Part shown: in pieces, positions 35,473 to 43,149 of the stretch | Position numbering within the stretch: position 1 is the first letter of the stretch | How the letters are laid out: every line of letters begins with the position of its first letter | Source of the DNA: Streptomyces parvus | GTDB lineage: Bacteria > Actinomycetota > Actinomycetes > Streptomycetales > Streptomycetaceae | DNA: 64,000 bases | Reading direction: 5' to 3' | Assembly: GCF_014648875.1 (NCBI RefSeq) | Contig: NZ_BMRY01000001.1 | Location: forward strand, 1,161,304-1,225,303 | The notes under the pieces: generated by a model | Seen by the model: the letters and a program-made list of their open reading frames with translations, nothing else | What the model was told of the DNA's origin: nothing | Databases searched by the model: none | Position numbers and translations under genes: made by a program

Positions 35473-36048
35473 TCATGGAACGAGCGGAGAGCCTTTGGCC
35501 GCACCGCGGGTGAGCCTCTGCGCCCGCGTCATCGTCCTCTGCGGCCCGGAGGGCTCGGAGCCCGAACGCCCCGACCCGAACCTGCGGCCGCCGAACGGCC
35601 CGAAGAAGGCGAGGAAGATCAGGAGGGCGAAGGCGGCAACGGCCGTAAGGGTCCGGGCGTGATGGAACAGCTCCCAGCGGTGCAGGATCTCGGCGTGGTC
35701 GGCCGGCGGCTTGGTGGCGGCCCACTGTTTGATGCGGCCGTTGATCGGTACGTTCCCGAGTCGAGTGATCAGGAAGGACGCGAAGGTCAGGAGACCCGCC
35801 GCGGCCGCGAGGGCTCGGGCCCGGCCGCGTGTCAGCGCGGCGAGGGTGAGGGAGCCGAAGGTGGAGGCCACCATGGCCCCCTGCACGGTGATCCCGTTGA
35901 TCTTCATCAGCTCGGCGTGGAAGTCGAGCCTCATGGCGACCGGCACGGCGTCGAAGGTCGGGACGAGATTGGCGGCACCATAGCCGAAGGCACCGGCGAG
36001 CAGACCAGTGGCCATCAGGGCGATCCCATGAACGATGAGCACGCGCAT
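35473..36048 (-). CDS. DUF1772 (anthrone oxygenase-like) membrane protein
   Basis: This 191-residue protein has four predicted membrane helices: HGIALMATGLLAGAFGYGAA, a second near TVQGAMVASTFGSLTLAAL, a third near ALAAAAGLLTFASFLI, and a fourth near LTAVAAFALLIFLAFFGPF. The conserved DUF1772 text NVPINGRIKQW and WELFHHARTLTAV is intact. A long basic tail follows the last helix and is probably not part of the core fold. Fungal relatives act on polyketide anthrones, but bacterial members are uncharacterised. It is followed upstream by a small NTF2-like gene on the same strand, 57 bases away, and the two probably form a TetR-controlled unit. Confidence 0.8.
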   Translation of the reverse strand: MRVLIVHGIALMATGLLAGAFGYGAANLVPTFDAVPVAMRLDFHAELMKINGITVQGAMVASTFGSLTLAALTRGRARALAAAAGLLTFASFLITRLGNVPINGRIKQWAATKPPADHAEILHRWELFHHARTLTAVAAFALLIFLAFFGPFGGRRFGSGRSGSEPSGPQRTMTRAQRLTRGAAKGSPLVP

Positions 36049-36105
36049 GCCGTTCCTCTTCGTGGCGGCTCCACACGCAGCGGAGCAGGACGGGCGGGTG
36101 GGGTG

Positions 36106-36519
36106 TCAGGCCGACTCGGTCGCGCCGGCGGGCGTCGGCGACAGGACGCGGGTGAGCTGGTGCGATCGGTGCATGCGCCCGTCGTCGGTGAACTCCGCGA
36201 AGAGATGGACATCGATGGTGGTCTCGCCGCCTTTGCGCGTCCGAGCGTGAACCGTGAGACGGGCCGCGATGCGGCCACCGTCCGCGACGGCCTCTCGCAC
36301 GTCGAACCGCCAACTGGTCACGTTTCGGCGTACGGGGCGGAGGTGCGCGAGGAGCCGGTCACGGTCGAGCCGGACTCCGTCGCTGACCTGGACCACGTCG
36401 GCCGTGTAGTGACGGCCCATCACCGACTCCGGGTCGTCCCCCCGGACCGTGCGCGCGGTGAGGGATTCGAAGAAGCCCTGGATGAACTGCTCGGGAGTGG
36501 TGTCGGCGAGTGCCTTCAT
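36106..36519 (-). CDS. SnoaL/NTF2-like protein
   Basis: This 137-residue NTF2-like fold shows FIQGFFESLTARTVRGDDPES, MGRHYTADVVQVSDGVRLDR, WRFDVREAVADGGRIAARLTVHAR and VHLFAEFTDDGRMHRSHQLTRVL. The pattern fits SnoaL-like nuclear transport factor 2 proteins, which include polyketide cyclases, dehydratases and ester-type enzymes. It is divergent from a TetR gene and precedes the DUF1772 gene, so it is probably repressed by that TetR. Pairing of DUF1772 with a SnoaL-like gene hints at aromatic or small-molecule chemistry, but this is inference. Confidence 0.75.
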   Translation of the reverse strand: MKALADTTPEQFIQGFFESLTARTVRGDDPESVMGRHYTADVVQVSDGVRLDRDRLLAHLRPVRRNVTSWRFDVREAVADGGRIAARLTVHARTRKGGETTIDVHLFAEFTDDGRMHRSHQLTRVLSPTPAGATESA

Positions 36520-36594
36520 AAGACTCCGATCGGCGGGTGCGCGGTAGCGGGAGTCGCGTGACGGGCATGACGCGCCCCATGACTTCCGATTACG

Positions 36595-36653
36595 ATCTCT
36601 TACTCCGCTGTAAGATATAGGGGTCCTGTAAATTAGACAAGGATGTAAGAGAT
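36595..36653. promoter_or_regulatory. Candidate TetR operator sites with repeated TCTTAC half-site
   Basis: TCTTAC-TCCGCT-GTAAGA (36598-36615) is a perfect inverted repeat. A further GTAAGAGAT (36645-36653), the exact complement of ATCTCTTAC at 36595-36603, overlaps the TetR start codon. The layout suggests autoregulation plus control of the divergent NTF2-like gene. Confidence 0.65.
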
Positions 36654-37251
36654 GACTGCTTCTGGAGAACCTCGTCGTCGACGGCGCGCCGACGCCGAGC
36701 GCAGCAGGAATGACATCCTCGACGCGGCGGTCCGCCTACTGCGGCAGCGCCCGGACGCCGCCATGGAGGCCATCGCGACCGAGGCGGGAGTGACGAGGCA
36801 GACGGTCTACGCGCACTTCCCGTCGCGCGAGGCACTCCTCACGGCGACCGTCGACCGGATCACCGAGGGTGCTGTCGCCGCCATGGACGCCGCCCGCCTC
36901 GACGAAGGACCGCCCACGGCCGCGTTGACACGATTCCTCGACGTCTCCTGGCATGCCTTCGAGGGCAATGCACCGCTTTTTCAGGCCGTGCCGATCGGCA
37001 CGGCGGAGGGGAACGACCAGGCGCGTCACGCATCAGTCACCGACCGCCTGCGCGGCCTCATCGAACGGGGCCAACGAGCAGGGGAGTTCACCCCGGACTC
37101 GTCTCCCCCCTGGCTGGTGACCATCACCATCGCCCTCGGGCATGCCGCCGGTGAAGAGGTCAATTCCGGCCGCATGACGAACTCCCAGGCAAGGACCGCA
37201 CTGAACACGACAGTTCTCCGTGCCCTCGGTGCCAGAGAGCAACGTGGGTGA
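36652..37251 (+). CDS. TetR-family transcriptional regulator
   Basis: This 199-residue protein has an Arg-rich lead (RRRRRADAERSRNDILDAA) and a canonical HTH (AMEAIATEAGVTRQTVYAHF). The ligand domain (DVSWHAFEGNAPLFQAVPIG, LVTITIALGHAAGEEV) resembles small actinobacterial drug-responsive TetR proteins. AAGGA precedes the ATG. It is divergent from the SnoaL/DUF1772 pair, with shared half-sites in the gap. Local base composition is slightly lower in G+C than its neighbours. Confidence 0.88.
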   Translation: MTASGEPRRRRRADAERSRNDILDAAVRLLRQRPDAAMEAIATEAGVTRQTVYAHFPSREALLTATVDRITEGAVAAMDAARLDEGPPTAALTRFLDVSWHAFEGNAPLFQAVPIGTAEGNDQARHASVTDRLRGLIERGQRAGEFTPDSSPPWLVTITIALGHAAGEEVNSGRMTNSQARTALNTTVLRALGAREQRG

Positions 37252-37340
37252 ACCACACCCTCGCGGAACACCTGCTGTCACTCCCCCTCCGGCCCCCACG
37301 ACCTGCAGTGTCAGGCCGGCCGGTGCCCATCGTCAGTGCG

Positions 37341-37370
37341 GTGAGCTTCACTGTCCTCCATGAAGCTCAC
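37341..37370 (+). promoter_or_regulatory. Hairpin spanning the start codon of the SMI1/KNR4 gene
   Basis: GTGAGCTTCA (37341-37350) and TGAAGCTCAC (37361-37370) form a perfect 10-base stem with a 10-base loop. The ATG at 37360-37362 lies at the loop/stem junction. No Shine-Dalgarno is seen. It may hide the start from ribosomes or serve as a protein-binding palindrome. Confidence 0.5.
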
Positions 37371-38160
37371 ACAAGCAGCCGTCGACGACCTGCTGGCCGG
37401 GCTGGGCCCGCGGGACGGCTACCTGCACCTGCCCGGCGACACAGACCTGCAGGGCCTGACCGACCTGCTCGACAGCCGATACGGCGCTGCCCCGCGCACC
37501 CTCGCCCTCGACGGCTTCAGCGATCCGACGGTTGACGAGTCCAGGGGGGCGGCTCTCCTCGCCCCCTTCGACGGCCGAGCCGTGACGATACGGGCATGGG
37601 CTCACGGAGATCAGTGGGTCGGCACGGGAACGGCCCGGGACGCCGAGGGTGACGAGCGGCCGGTGCTGGTGGTCGCTCACAGAAAGATGCCCGAACCTCT
37701 GGCGGTCGCTCCGGACGAGGATGTCGACTGGATGGAGCGGCTCGGACGGATCACCGGCTGGAGCCACCCCGGTCGGCCGAAGGACGTGGACTGGGCGGGG
37801 GTGGAGTCGCGTCTGGGCGCCGTGCTGCCGAGCGACTACAAGCGCATGGTCGAGACGTTCGGCGAAGGCTCTTTCGACGGACTCCTGAACCTGATGCAGG
37901 AGCCGTGGGCAGCTCTCGACGAGGACGGTCTACTCATCTGGGCAGGCACTGAGCACGAGGACCTGTACTGCTGGAGGACCGACGGCGACGACCCCGACCG
38001 TTGGTCCGTCCTGGTCCGGTCCTTCGACCGTGAGGACGTACCCTTCGACTGCCAGACGGCGGAGTTCGTCTGCCACGTCCTCGTCGACCCGCACCATCCG
38101 TTCACCATGGCCCGCAACTTCACCACCCGATGGCTGGCCGATCACAGGGGAAGCGACTGA
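37360..38160 (+). CDS. SMI1/KNR4-family protein
   Basis: This 266-residue protein has an N-terminal unknown domain (LGPRDGYLHLPGDTDLQGLT, FDGRAVTIRAWAHGDQWVG) and a C-terminal SMI1/KNR4 domain around WAGVESRLGAVLPSDYKRMV, FGEGSFDGLLNLMQEPW and LLIWAGTEHEDLYCWRTDGD. In bacteria this superfamily includes many immunity proteins of polymorphic toxin systems, but no toxin gene is adjacent, so it is an orphan here. The start codon is embedded in a stable hairpin and lacks a clear ribosome-binding site. Confidence 0.8.
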   Translation: MKLTQAAVDDLLAGLGPRDGYLHLPGDTDLQGLTDLLDSRYGAAPRTLALDGFSDPTVDESRGAALLAPFDGRAVTIRAWAHGDQWVGTGTARDAEGDERPVLVVAHRKMPEPLAVAPDEDVDWMERLGRITGWSHPGRPKDVDWAGVESRLGAVLPSDYKRMVETFGEGSFDGLLNLMQEPWAALDEDGLLIWAGTEHEDLYCWRTDGDDPDRWSVLVRSFDREDVPFDCQTAEFVCHVLVDPHHPFTMARNFTTRWLADHRGSD

Positions 38161-38223
38161 CCGCACCCCGCACGGCAACAGCGCCCGGATGGCGGGGAGA
38201 ACGTTCGTCGTGGTGCACGAGGG

Positions 38224-39279
38224 TCAGCCTGCTGGAGTCTCTGTTCGGTGTGCTGTGACGAAGGCGGCGATGTCGTCGGCGATTCTCTCGGGATACTCGC
38301 CGTTGACCGCGTGGGATGCGGCCTCGTAGATGCGGACAGTGCCTGCTGGAATCGCGCACTCGGCCGTCCGGGCGGCGGTCTGCGGATCGTGCATGACGGA
38401 CCGGCCGGCGATGATGGTCAGAACGGGCATGCGCAGTGCGGCGAGGCGATCTTCGCTGACGCGCTGCGGTTGGGGCAACCTCAGTGTGTAGTGCCTCATC
38501 CCTGCTTCGATCATACGGGCCACTGGTACGTTCACGACGGGTGCTCCGCCCGCGGTATAGGAGCTGAAGCTGTCCCGCCAGGATTTCGGCAGCCATGGCA
38601 GTGAGGCGGGCAGTGACCGGGCAATGGTTTTCCAGGGCATGCCATCGACGACGTACACCGGGTCGATCAAGATCAGAGTCTCGATCTGGTTCGGCTCGCG
38701 CACGGCGAGATTGGCGGCGGTCCAGCCGCCTATGGAGAGTCCGACAAGGTGGAAAGTCCTCTCCGGAAGCGCCTCAAGGACTTGGTTCAGCCATGCCGCC
38801 TGGTCGTCGTCACTGCTGATGGGGCGGCCCTGGATACTCATTCCCGGTTCGCCGAGGAGGTCGAGCGTGTAGACGTCTCCCGTCGCAAGGAGACCCGGCA
38901 GATTGTCCGCCCACACGGGTGAAGCGGAGGCCCGTCCGGGGAGCAGGACGAACGGGACACCGGCGTCAGCCTTCCCGTCGAACCTGTAGACGCGTACCAG
39001 GCCGTAGTCGGTCCGGATGTCGAGCACCACCGCAGGTTTCGGGAGGTCACGCAAAGCCGCACCGTAGGTGGAGAGGAACCGGTCCTGGCCCTCGGCGCTG
39101 TCCCAGTGACCGACCGGGGAGGGCGAACGGAAGACGCGGGTGAGGGCAGCCGCGACACGCCGTCGCCATCGGCTGGGCCGAGACGTCGTTGCGCCGGTTC
39201 GATGCAAGGGCAAAGCGGCTCGGACACCCGGTTCGCTGATCGGCTCAGCCCTTCGATTCCCCGCTGTCGTGTCTCCCAC
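38224..39279 (-). CDS. Alpha/beta hydrolase
   Basis: At 351 residues, the hydrolase fold is clear: VPFVLLPGRASASPVWADNL (oxyanion region), DVYTLDLLGEPGMS, and the nucleophile elbow LVGLSIGGWTAANLA with Ser in G-L-S-I-G-G. The acid and His sit near MPVLTIIAGRSVMHDPQTAA and YEAASHAVNGEYPERIADDI. A 50-residue basic lead precedes the fold. It could be an esterase, lactonase or haloalkane-type enzyme. It is divergent from a TetR gene, with paired operator sequences in the gap. Base composition is relatively low in G+C. Confidence 0.85.
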   Translation of the reverse strand: MGDTTAGNRRAEPISEPGVRAALPLHRTGATTSRPSRWRRRVAAALTRVFRSPSPVGHWDSAEGQDRFLSTYGAALRDLPKPAVVLDIRTDYGLVRVYRFDGKADAGVPFVLLPGRASASPVWADNLPGLLATGDVYTLDLLGEPGMSIQGRPISSDDDQAAWLNQVLEALPERTFHLVGLSIGGWTAANLAVREPNQIETLILIDPVYVVDGMPWKTIARSLPASLPWLPKSWRDSFSSYTAGGAPVVNVPVARMIEAGMRHYTLRLPQPQRVSEDRLAALRMPVLTIIAGRSVMHDPQTAARTAECAIPAGTVRIYEAASHAVNGEYPERIADDIAAFVTAHRTETPAG

Positions 39280-39291
39280 GCCAACACCTCT

Positions 39292-39324
39292 CTACCGTCG
39301 GTCAGAATTTTGACCGTACGGTAG
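39292..39324. promoter_or_regulatory. Large inverted repeat (TetR operator) between hydrolase and TetR genes
   Basis: CTACCGTCGGTCA (39292-39304) is inverted against TGACCGTACGGTAG (39311-39324), with one base missing in the first arm and GAATTT between. The second arm itself contains the perfect palindrome ACCGTACGGT. It lies 11 bases before the TetR start and 13 bases before the hydrolase start. Confidence 0.75.
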
Positions 39325-39334
39325 AATTAACGGC

Positions 39335-39943
39335 ATGGCAACGAGACAGCGCCCTGAGGGGCACCGCCTGACGTTGACGGAACAGGCACGCAGATCGCAG
39401 CTGATCGCCGTCACCATCGAGCAGGTGGCGGAGAACGGGTATGCGGGCACCACACTGGCCGGCATCGCCCGGGCGGCAGGCATCACGAAGGCAGCCGTCT
39501 TTTACCACTTCGAGTCCAAGGACTCCCTGATCGGCGCCGCGTGCGCTTACGTCATCAGCGTCATGACCGACGAGGTGGCGGCGAAGACCCTGACCGCGGA
39601 GGCTGCGGACAGACCAGCCGTCTACGCCCGCTCGATGGTGAGTCACTTCGACGAGCATCCGCAGCACACACGCATGATCGTGGAAGCGGCCAACCGGAGA
39701 GGCTTGGAGTACGAGCCCGAGGCCAGATGGGGGCCCCTGGCGCAGCTCATCGACTCCGCGGCACAGGCACGCGGCACCGCAGCGGTCGACTCCCGCACAC
39801 TCGCCATCATCACCGGCGGCGCCATCGACGCCATCGTCACCGAGGGGCTCCACGACCGCACCTTCGAGACGATGCCCGCCGCCATGGAGCTCGGCGCCAT
39901 GATTGATGCGGCCCTCACCCCGGGAGCGAAAACGTCTTCCTGA
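39335..39943 (+). CDS. TetR-family transcriptional regulator
   Basis: This 202-residue protein has an HTH at about 18-63: RSQLIAVTIEQVAENGYAGT and LAGIARAAGITKAAVFYHFE. The C-terminal helices (SMVSHFDEHPQHTRMIVEAA, RTLAIITGGAIDAIVTEGLH) form the ligand pocket. It is divergent from the alpha/beta hydrolase, and the operator overlaps both promoters, so hydrolase repression is the straightforward model. The ligand is unknown. Confidence 0.88.
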   Translation: MATRQRPEGHRLTLTEQARRSQLIAVTIEQVAENGYAGTTLAGIARAAGITKAAVFYHFESKDSLIGAACAYVISVMTDEVAAKTLTAEAADRPAVYARSMVSHFDEHPQHTRMIVEAANRRGLEYEPEARWGPLAQLIDSAAQARGTAAVDSRTLAIITGGAIDAIVTEGLHDRTFETMPAAMELGAMIDAALTPGAKTSS

Positions 39944-40172
39944 CATGACCCGTCGGTCGGGACCTGTGGGAACCGGCAACACAGAAGAAGCCGGGACCGG
40001 CAGGGGCGGCGACGGCCAACCGGACGGAGTCACGTGGTCCTTGGCCCTCTGAGGCTTGGTCCCGAGCTCGACGGGCCGGCAGGGCTCGGGAGCCGTCCAC
40101 GCGGGCGCCGGGACGGTCATCACGTCGCGCAGCCCGGCCAGGGCGAGTATCAGGCGGGACTCAGTCCTACCC
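39944..40172. other. Intergenic region without a supported gene
   Basis: On the minus strand part of this region reads like coding text (ALAGLRDVMTVPAPAWTAPE), but it runs into low-complexity sequence with no start, RBS or stop pattern I can defend. It may be a small relic. No hairpin terminator stands out. Confidence 0.25.
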
Positions 40173-41198
40173 CTACCCCCGCTTCCGCCGGAGCGCGAAC
40201 CACAGGACGCCCGCCCCGACGACGATCGCCGCACCGAGCCCGGCGCCGCCCTTGCCGCCGTCCTCCCCGCCGCCGTCGCCCTGGTCACCGGCTTCGCCAC
40301 CGGCGCCACCGCTCCCCGAGGGCTTCCCCCGATCCTGATCGCCCCCGGAGCCGCCGCCCGCCACCTCCACCCGGACGACGTCGCTCCGCGCCCCCTCCGA
40401 GCCGAACATCAGGGCCGAGCCGTCCGCCGTGTACGTCACCGACTCCGCCTGCCGCTGGAACGGGGCGGCGACCGACCGGTCCTCACCGAGGCGGCCGTTC
40501 TCGAAGGCGTACTCGCGGGCGCTGAAGTACGAGCGCAGCACCAGGCGCTTCCCGTCGGGCGAGAAGGCCCCGTCCGTGACCCACGGGACCTCGTCCACCC
40601 GCCGGAAGGTGTTCACGGCCCCGGCGGTGAGCTTCGCCGGCCCTTCGTAGAGGCCGCCGCCGTCCTCGTTCTTGGAGGCGATGTAGACGCGGCCGGTCTT
40701 CGGGTGGACCATCAGCGCTTCCGCGTTGCGGGCCCCGTCGGCGTACTTCACGTCGTACTGGACGGCGTCGACGGTCGCGTCGCGCAGTTGCTCCGGCTCG
40801 GGGAACCGGTAGATCCAGACGTGGCTCCACGTGCCGTCCAGGTTGTCGCCGATGTCGCCGACGTAGATGTCGCCGTCGGGCCCGATGGAGATGGCCTCGA
40901 CATCGCGCGGCTCCCCCACACCCCGCATGGTGATGGTCGCGAGGGTCTTGCCCGTACGGGAGTCGACGGCGAAGACGTAGGGGCCGTCGTCGCTGTCGTT
41001 GTGCGTCCAGTAGACGCCGGGGTGGGCGCGGCTGGCGGCGAGGCCGCTGGACTCGGTGACACGGGGGTCCTCGATCGTGAAGTCACGGTCGGGCCGCCCG
41101 TCGTCGGCCACGGCGGGACCGGCCCCGGCGAGCAGCAGAAGAGCAGCGGCGAGGGCGGCAGCACGGGTGCCCGCCGGCCCGGTCGGATACAGGCGCAT
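40173..41198 (-). CDS. Secreted, membrane-anchored beta-propeller protein
   Basis: ATG 41198 gives 341 residues. A Sec signal peptide (AAALAAALLLLAGAGPAVADD) is followed by propeller-like text (PRVTESSGLAASRAHPGVYW, THNDSDDGPYVFAVDSRTG, VEAISIGPDGDIYVGDIGDN, GRVYIASKNEDGGGLYEGP). A Gly/Ser/Asp-rich spacer of about 40 residues and a C-terminal hydrophobic helix with R-R-K-R-G then anchor it to the membrane facing outward. The fold resembles SdiA-regulated/esterase-like phytase-type propellers, but no catalytic set can be assigned. It is divergent from an SGNH hydrolase gene, with only 58 bases between. Confidence 0.8.
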   Translation of the reverse strand: MRLYPTGPAGTRAAALAAALLLLAGAGPAVADDGRPDRDFTIEDPRVTESSGLAASRAHPGVYWTHNDSDDGPYVFAVDSRTGKTLATITMRGVGEPRDVEAISIGPDGDIYVGDIGDNLDGTWSHVWIYRFPEPEQLRDATVDAVQYDVKYADGARNAEALMVHPKTGRVYIASKNEDGGGLYEGPAKLTAGAVNTFRRVDEVPWVTDGAFSPDGKRLVLRSYFSAREYAFENGRLGEDRSVAAPFQRQAESVTYTADGSALMFGSEGARSDVVRVEVAGGGSGGDQDRGKPSGSGGAGGEAGDQGDGGGEDGGKGGAGLGAAIVVGAGVLWFALRRKRG

Positions 41199-41256
41199 GA
41201 CCCAAGTGTCCATCGTCACGTCGCAGGCCGGAGCCGTGATCGGCCATGATGACGCC

Positions 41257-41976
41257 ATGCGTTTCCTCTTCGTCGGCGATTCCATGACCATCGGGCGCGC
41301 CGGCGACTTCACCTGGCGTTACCGGATGTGGCAGCACCTGGAGGCATTTCCCGGTCTCGCGTACGAGATCGTCGGCCCGCGCTCGACGCTGTACGACGCC
41401 GAGGCGGACGCCCCGCTCTCCCCTACGTACGCCGACCCGTCCTTCCCGCCCGCCGCCCGCCGCCATCTGTCCGGCTGGGGCGAGGGCTGGCTGCACATGG
41501 CCCCGGTGATCGCGGACGCGGTACGTGAGACGGAGGCGGACGTCCTGCTGGTCTCGCTGGGCCTGATAGACCTCGGCTTCTACACGGACGCCGAGCAGAC
41601 GGCGGCGAACGCCCGCGCGTTCATCGAGGCCGCCCGGACGGCGAACCCGCACATCCGCATGGTCCTGCTCCCGGTGATACCGAACATCCGGGCCGAGACG
41701 GACGCCCCGTTCGCCGCGTCCTGCGCCCGCTTCAACGAACTGCTGGCCAAGGCGGTTGCGGACCTCGACACCCCCGCCTCCCCGCTCCTTCTGGTCTCGC
41801 GCCCGCCGGGCTACGACATCCACACGGACACGTACGACGGCACGCACCCCGGCCCCAGCGGCGAACACCTCCTCGCGGCGGCCTTCGCGGACGCGATGCA
41901 CCAGGCGTGGGGGCTGGGCGGCCCGTACGGGGGCGGTCCCTCGCCCCGGGAGTCGCTGGCCTCCGCCACGGTCTGA
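41257..41976 (+). CDS. SGNH/GDSL-type hydrolase
   Basis: This 239-residue protein has block I FLFVGDSMTIGRAGDF with the nucleophile Ser in G-D-S-M, a Gly-rich block II region, and block V DGTHPGPSGEHLLAAAF with Asp and His. These suit an SGNH esterase/lipase. The middle motif that normally carries Asn is weaker; VSLGLIDLGFYTDAEQT has L-I-D where N-D is usual, so the oxyanion Asn may be absent. No signal peptide is present, so it is cytosolic. Its function is unknown. Confidence 0.8.
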   Translation: MRFLFVGDSMTIGRAGDFTWRYRMWQHLEAFPGLAYEIVGPRSTLYDAEADAPLSPTYADPSFPPAARRHLSGWGEGWLHMAPVIADAVRETEADVLLVSLGLIDLGFYTDAEQTAANARAFIEAARTANPHIRMVLLPVIPNIRAETDAPFAASCARFNELLAKAVADLDTPASPLLLVSRPPGYDIHTDTYDGTHPGPSGEHLLAAAFADAMHQAWGLGGPYGGGPSPRESLASATV

Positions 41977-41986
41977 GCCCCGGCCG

Positions 41987-42073
41987 TCACGGCTCCCACA
42001 CCGAGGAGTCGTGCGCGAAGAACACCCGCGCCGGATCGAACGCGGCCGGCCGGTTGTCCCCGGTCTCCGGCAT
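41987..42073 (-). CDS. Possible short peptide gene
   Basis: A 28-codon frame reads ATG-PETGDNRPAAFDPARVFFAH and ends DSSVWEP. GGAGGCGG precedes the ATG at a good distance. It lies in the 237-base gap between the SGNH and TetR genes. The text looks coding rather than random (acidic/aromatic end), but it may equally be a C-terminal relic of a larger protein. No homologue is recalled. Confidence 0.35.
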   Translation of the reverse strand: MPETGDNRPAAFDPARVFFAHDSSVWEP

Positions 42074-42127
42074 ACCGCCTCCGCCGGACCGGGCGGAGCG
42101 TCCAGGGCGCGCAGGGACCGCAGCACG

Positions 42128-42213
42128 TGGGCGTCCCGCCCCCGCCCGGGCTGAGCGAACGGTGGCCCGGAGGGGGATACGAAGCAACGTCCCGCCCCCG
42201 CCCGGGCGGAGCC
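42128..42213. repeat. Direct repeat at the 3' end of the TetR gene
   Basis: CGTCCCGCCCCCGCCCGGG occurs twice, at about 42130-42149 and about 42189-42208, 59 bases apart, just outside the stop of the 42214 gene. It is G+C-rich. There is no coding content beyond the repeat. Confidence 0.5.
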
Positions 42214-42855
42214 TCATCCGGTCCGCTGCGACCCCAGCATCGTCAGGGCCAGCTGGGTCAGTTCGCCCGAGACCTCGCCGGGGCGGGCGCGGCGGCAGCG
42301 GCGGGCGTGGTGGGCCATCAGTTCGTGGACCGTGCCGACCATCACCATCACGTCGACCCGGTGGTCCCGGTCCTCCGCCTCGCCCCGGTCCACCGCGCGC
42401 TCGGCCTCGCCCGTCAGGAACTCCGTCCACAGTGCCCGCCAGAGCTTGCAGTGCTCGTCCACCACGGCGCTCACGCCCAGTACTTCGACGAACGTCACGC
42501 GGGCCTCGCGCGGGTCGCTGGTGACGGCCTCGACGTACGCGTCGAAGAGCAGCCGGACCCGTTCCTCGATCGAGCAGTCGTCGATGCCCTCGGTCAGCAG
42601 GGCGCGCTCCGCCGCCCGCAGCCCGGTCGTCGTGACCCGGTTGTGGAGGGCGATGAGCAGCCCCTCCCGTGACCCGTACTCCTGGCGCAGCACCTCGACC
42701 GGCACCCCGGCGGCCTCGCACACGTCGTGCTCGGCCGTCGCCCGGTATCCGTTGACGCCGTACAGCTCCCTGGCCGCTTCCAGAAGTTGTTCCCGCGCCT
42801 GCGTGCGCGCGGCGTCCCCGGGCCCGGTCCGCTGAACCGTCCAGCTGTCCGCCAC
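42214..42855 (-). CDS. TetR-family transcriptional regulator
   Basis: GTG 42855 behind AAGGAGGA gives 213 residues. The HTH (REQLLEAARELYGVNGYRAT, VCEAAGVPVEVLRQEYGSRE) departs from the usual TVYYHF ending. The C-terminal domain (ERVRLLFDAYVEAVTSDPRE, CKLWRALWTEFL) is typical of Streptomyces stress or morphology TetR proteins with a long helix 8/9. It is divergent from a membrane-protein gene across a 294-base gap that contains two palindromes. Confidence 0.85.
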   Translation of the reverse strand: MADSWTVQRTGPGDAARTQAREQLLEAARELYGVNGYRATAEHDVCEAAGVPVEVLRQEYGSREGLLIALHNRVTTTGLRAAERALLTEGIDDCSIEERVRLLFDAYVEAVTSDPREARVTFVEVLGVSAVVDEHCKLWRALWTEFLTGEAERAVDRGEAEDRDHRVDVMVMVGTVHELMAHHARRCRRARPGEVSGELTQLALTMLGSQRTG

Positions 42856-42961
42856 CGGTCCTCCTTGAGCGCAAGGTGCGGGAGAGGAGCCTGCGCGCCT
42901 CTGCACGAACCGCCGCCCCATTGTGCTCGCCGCACCGCCGTCCGGACGGCCGCGCCACACC

Positions 42962-43068
42962 CGTACGGGGTAATACCCGTACGCGGAAACGCTTTTTCTT
43001 TGCGCGCCCCGAGTGCGCCCGCACATACGTCCCCTCCATCACGGCACCCCCGCATTGAACGCGTTCAA
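42962..43068. promoter_or_regulatory. Two palindromes in the TetR/membrane-protein divergent region
   Basis: CGTACGGG-GTAATA-CCCGTACG (42962-42983) and TTGAACGCGTTCAA (43055-43068) are both perfect inverted repeats. The second lies 82 bases before the membrane-protein start. Sites like TTGAACGCGTTCAA are typical TetR boxes in actinobacteria. Confidence 0.65.
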
Positions 43069-43149
43069 ACTGCTCTGACACGATGTCCGTAGCTGCCGCC
43101 CGCGGCGGGCGTGCCGCACAGACATCGGTGTGCGCAAGGGGGACTGACG

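Noticed and set aside
36595..36653. Terminator hairpin upstream of the TetR gene
   Set aside because: The stem is short, there is no U-tract, and the repeated half-sites fit an operator better.
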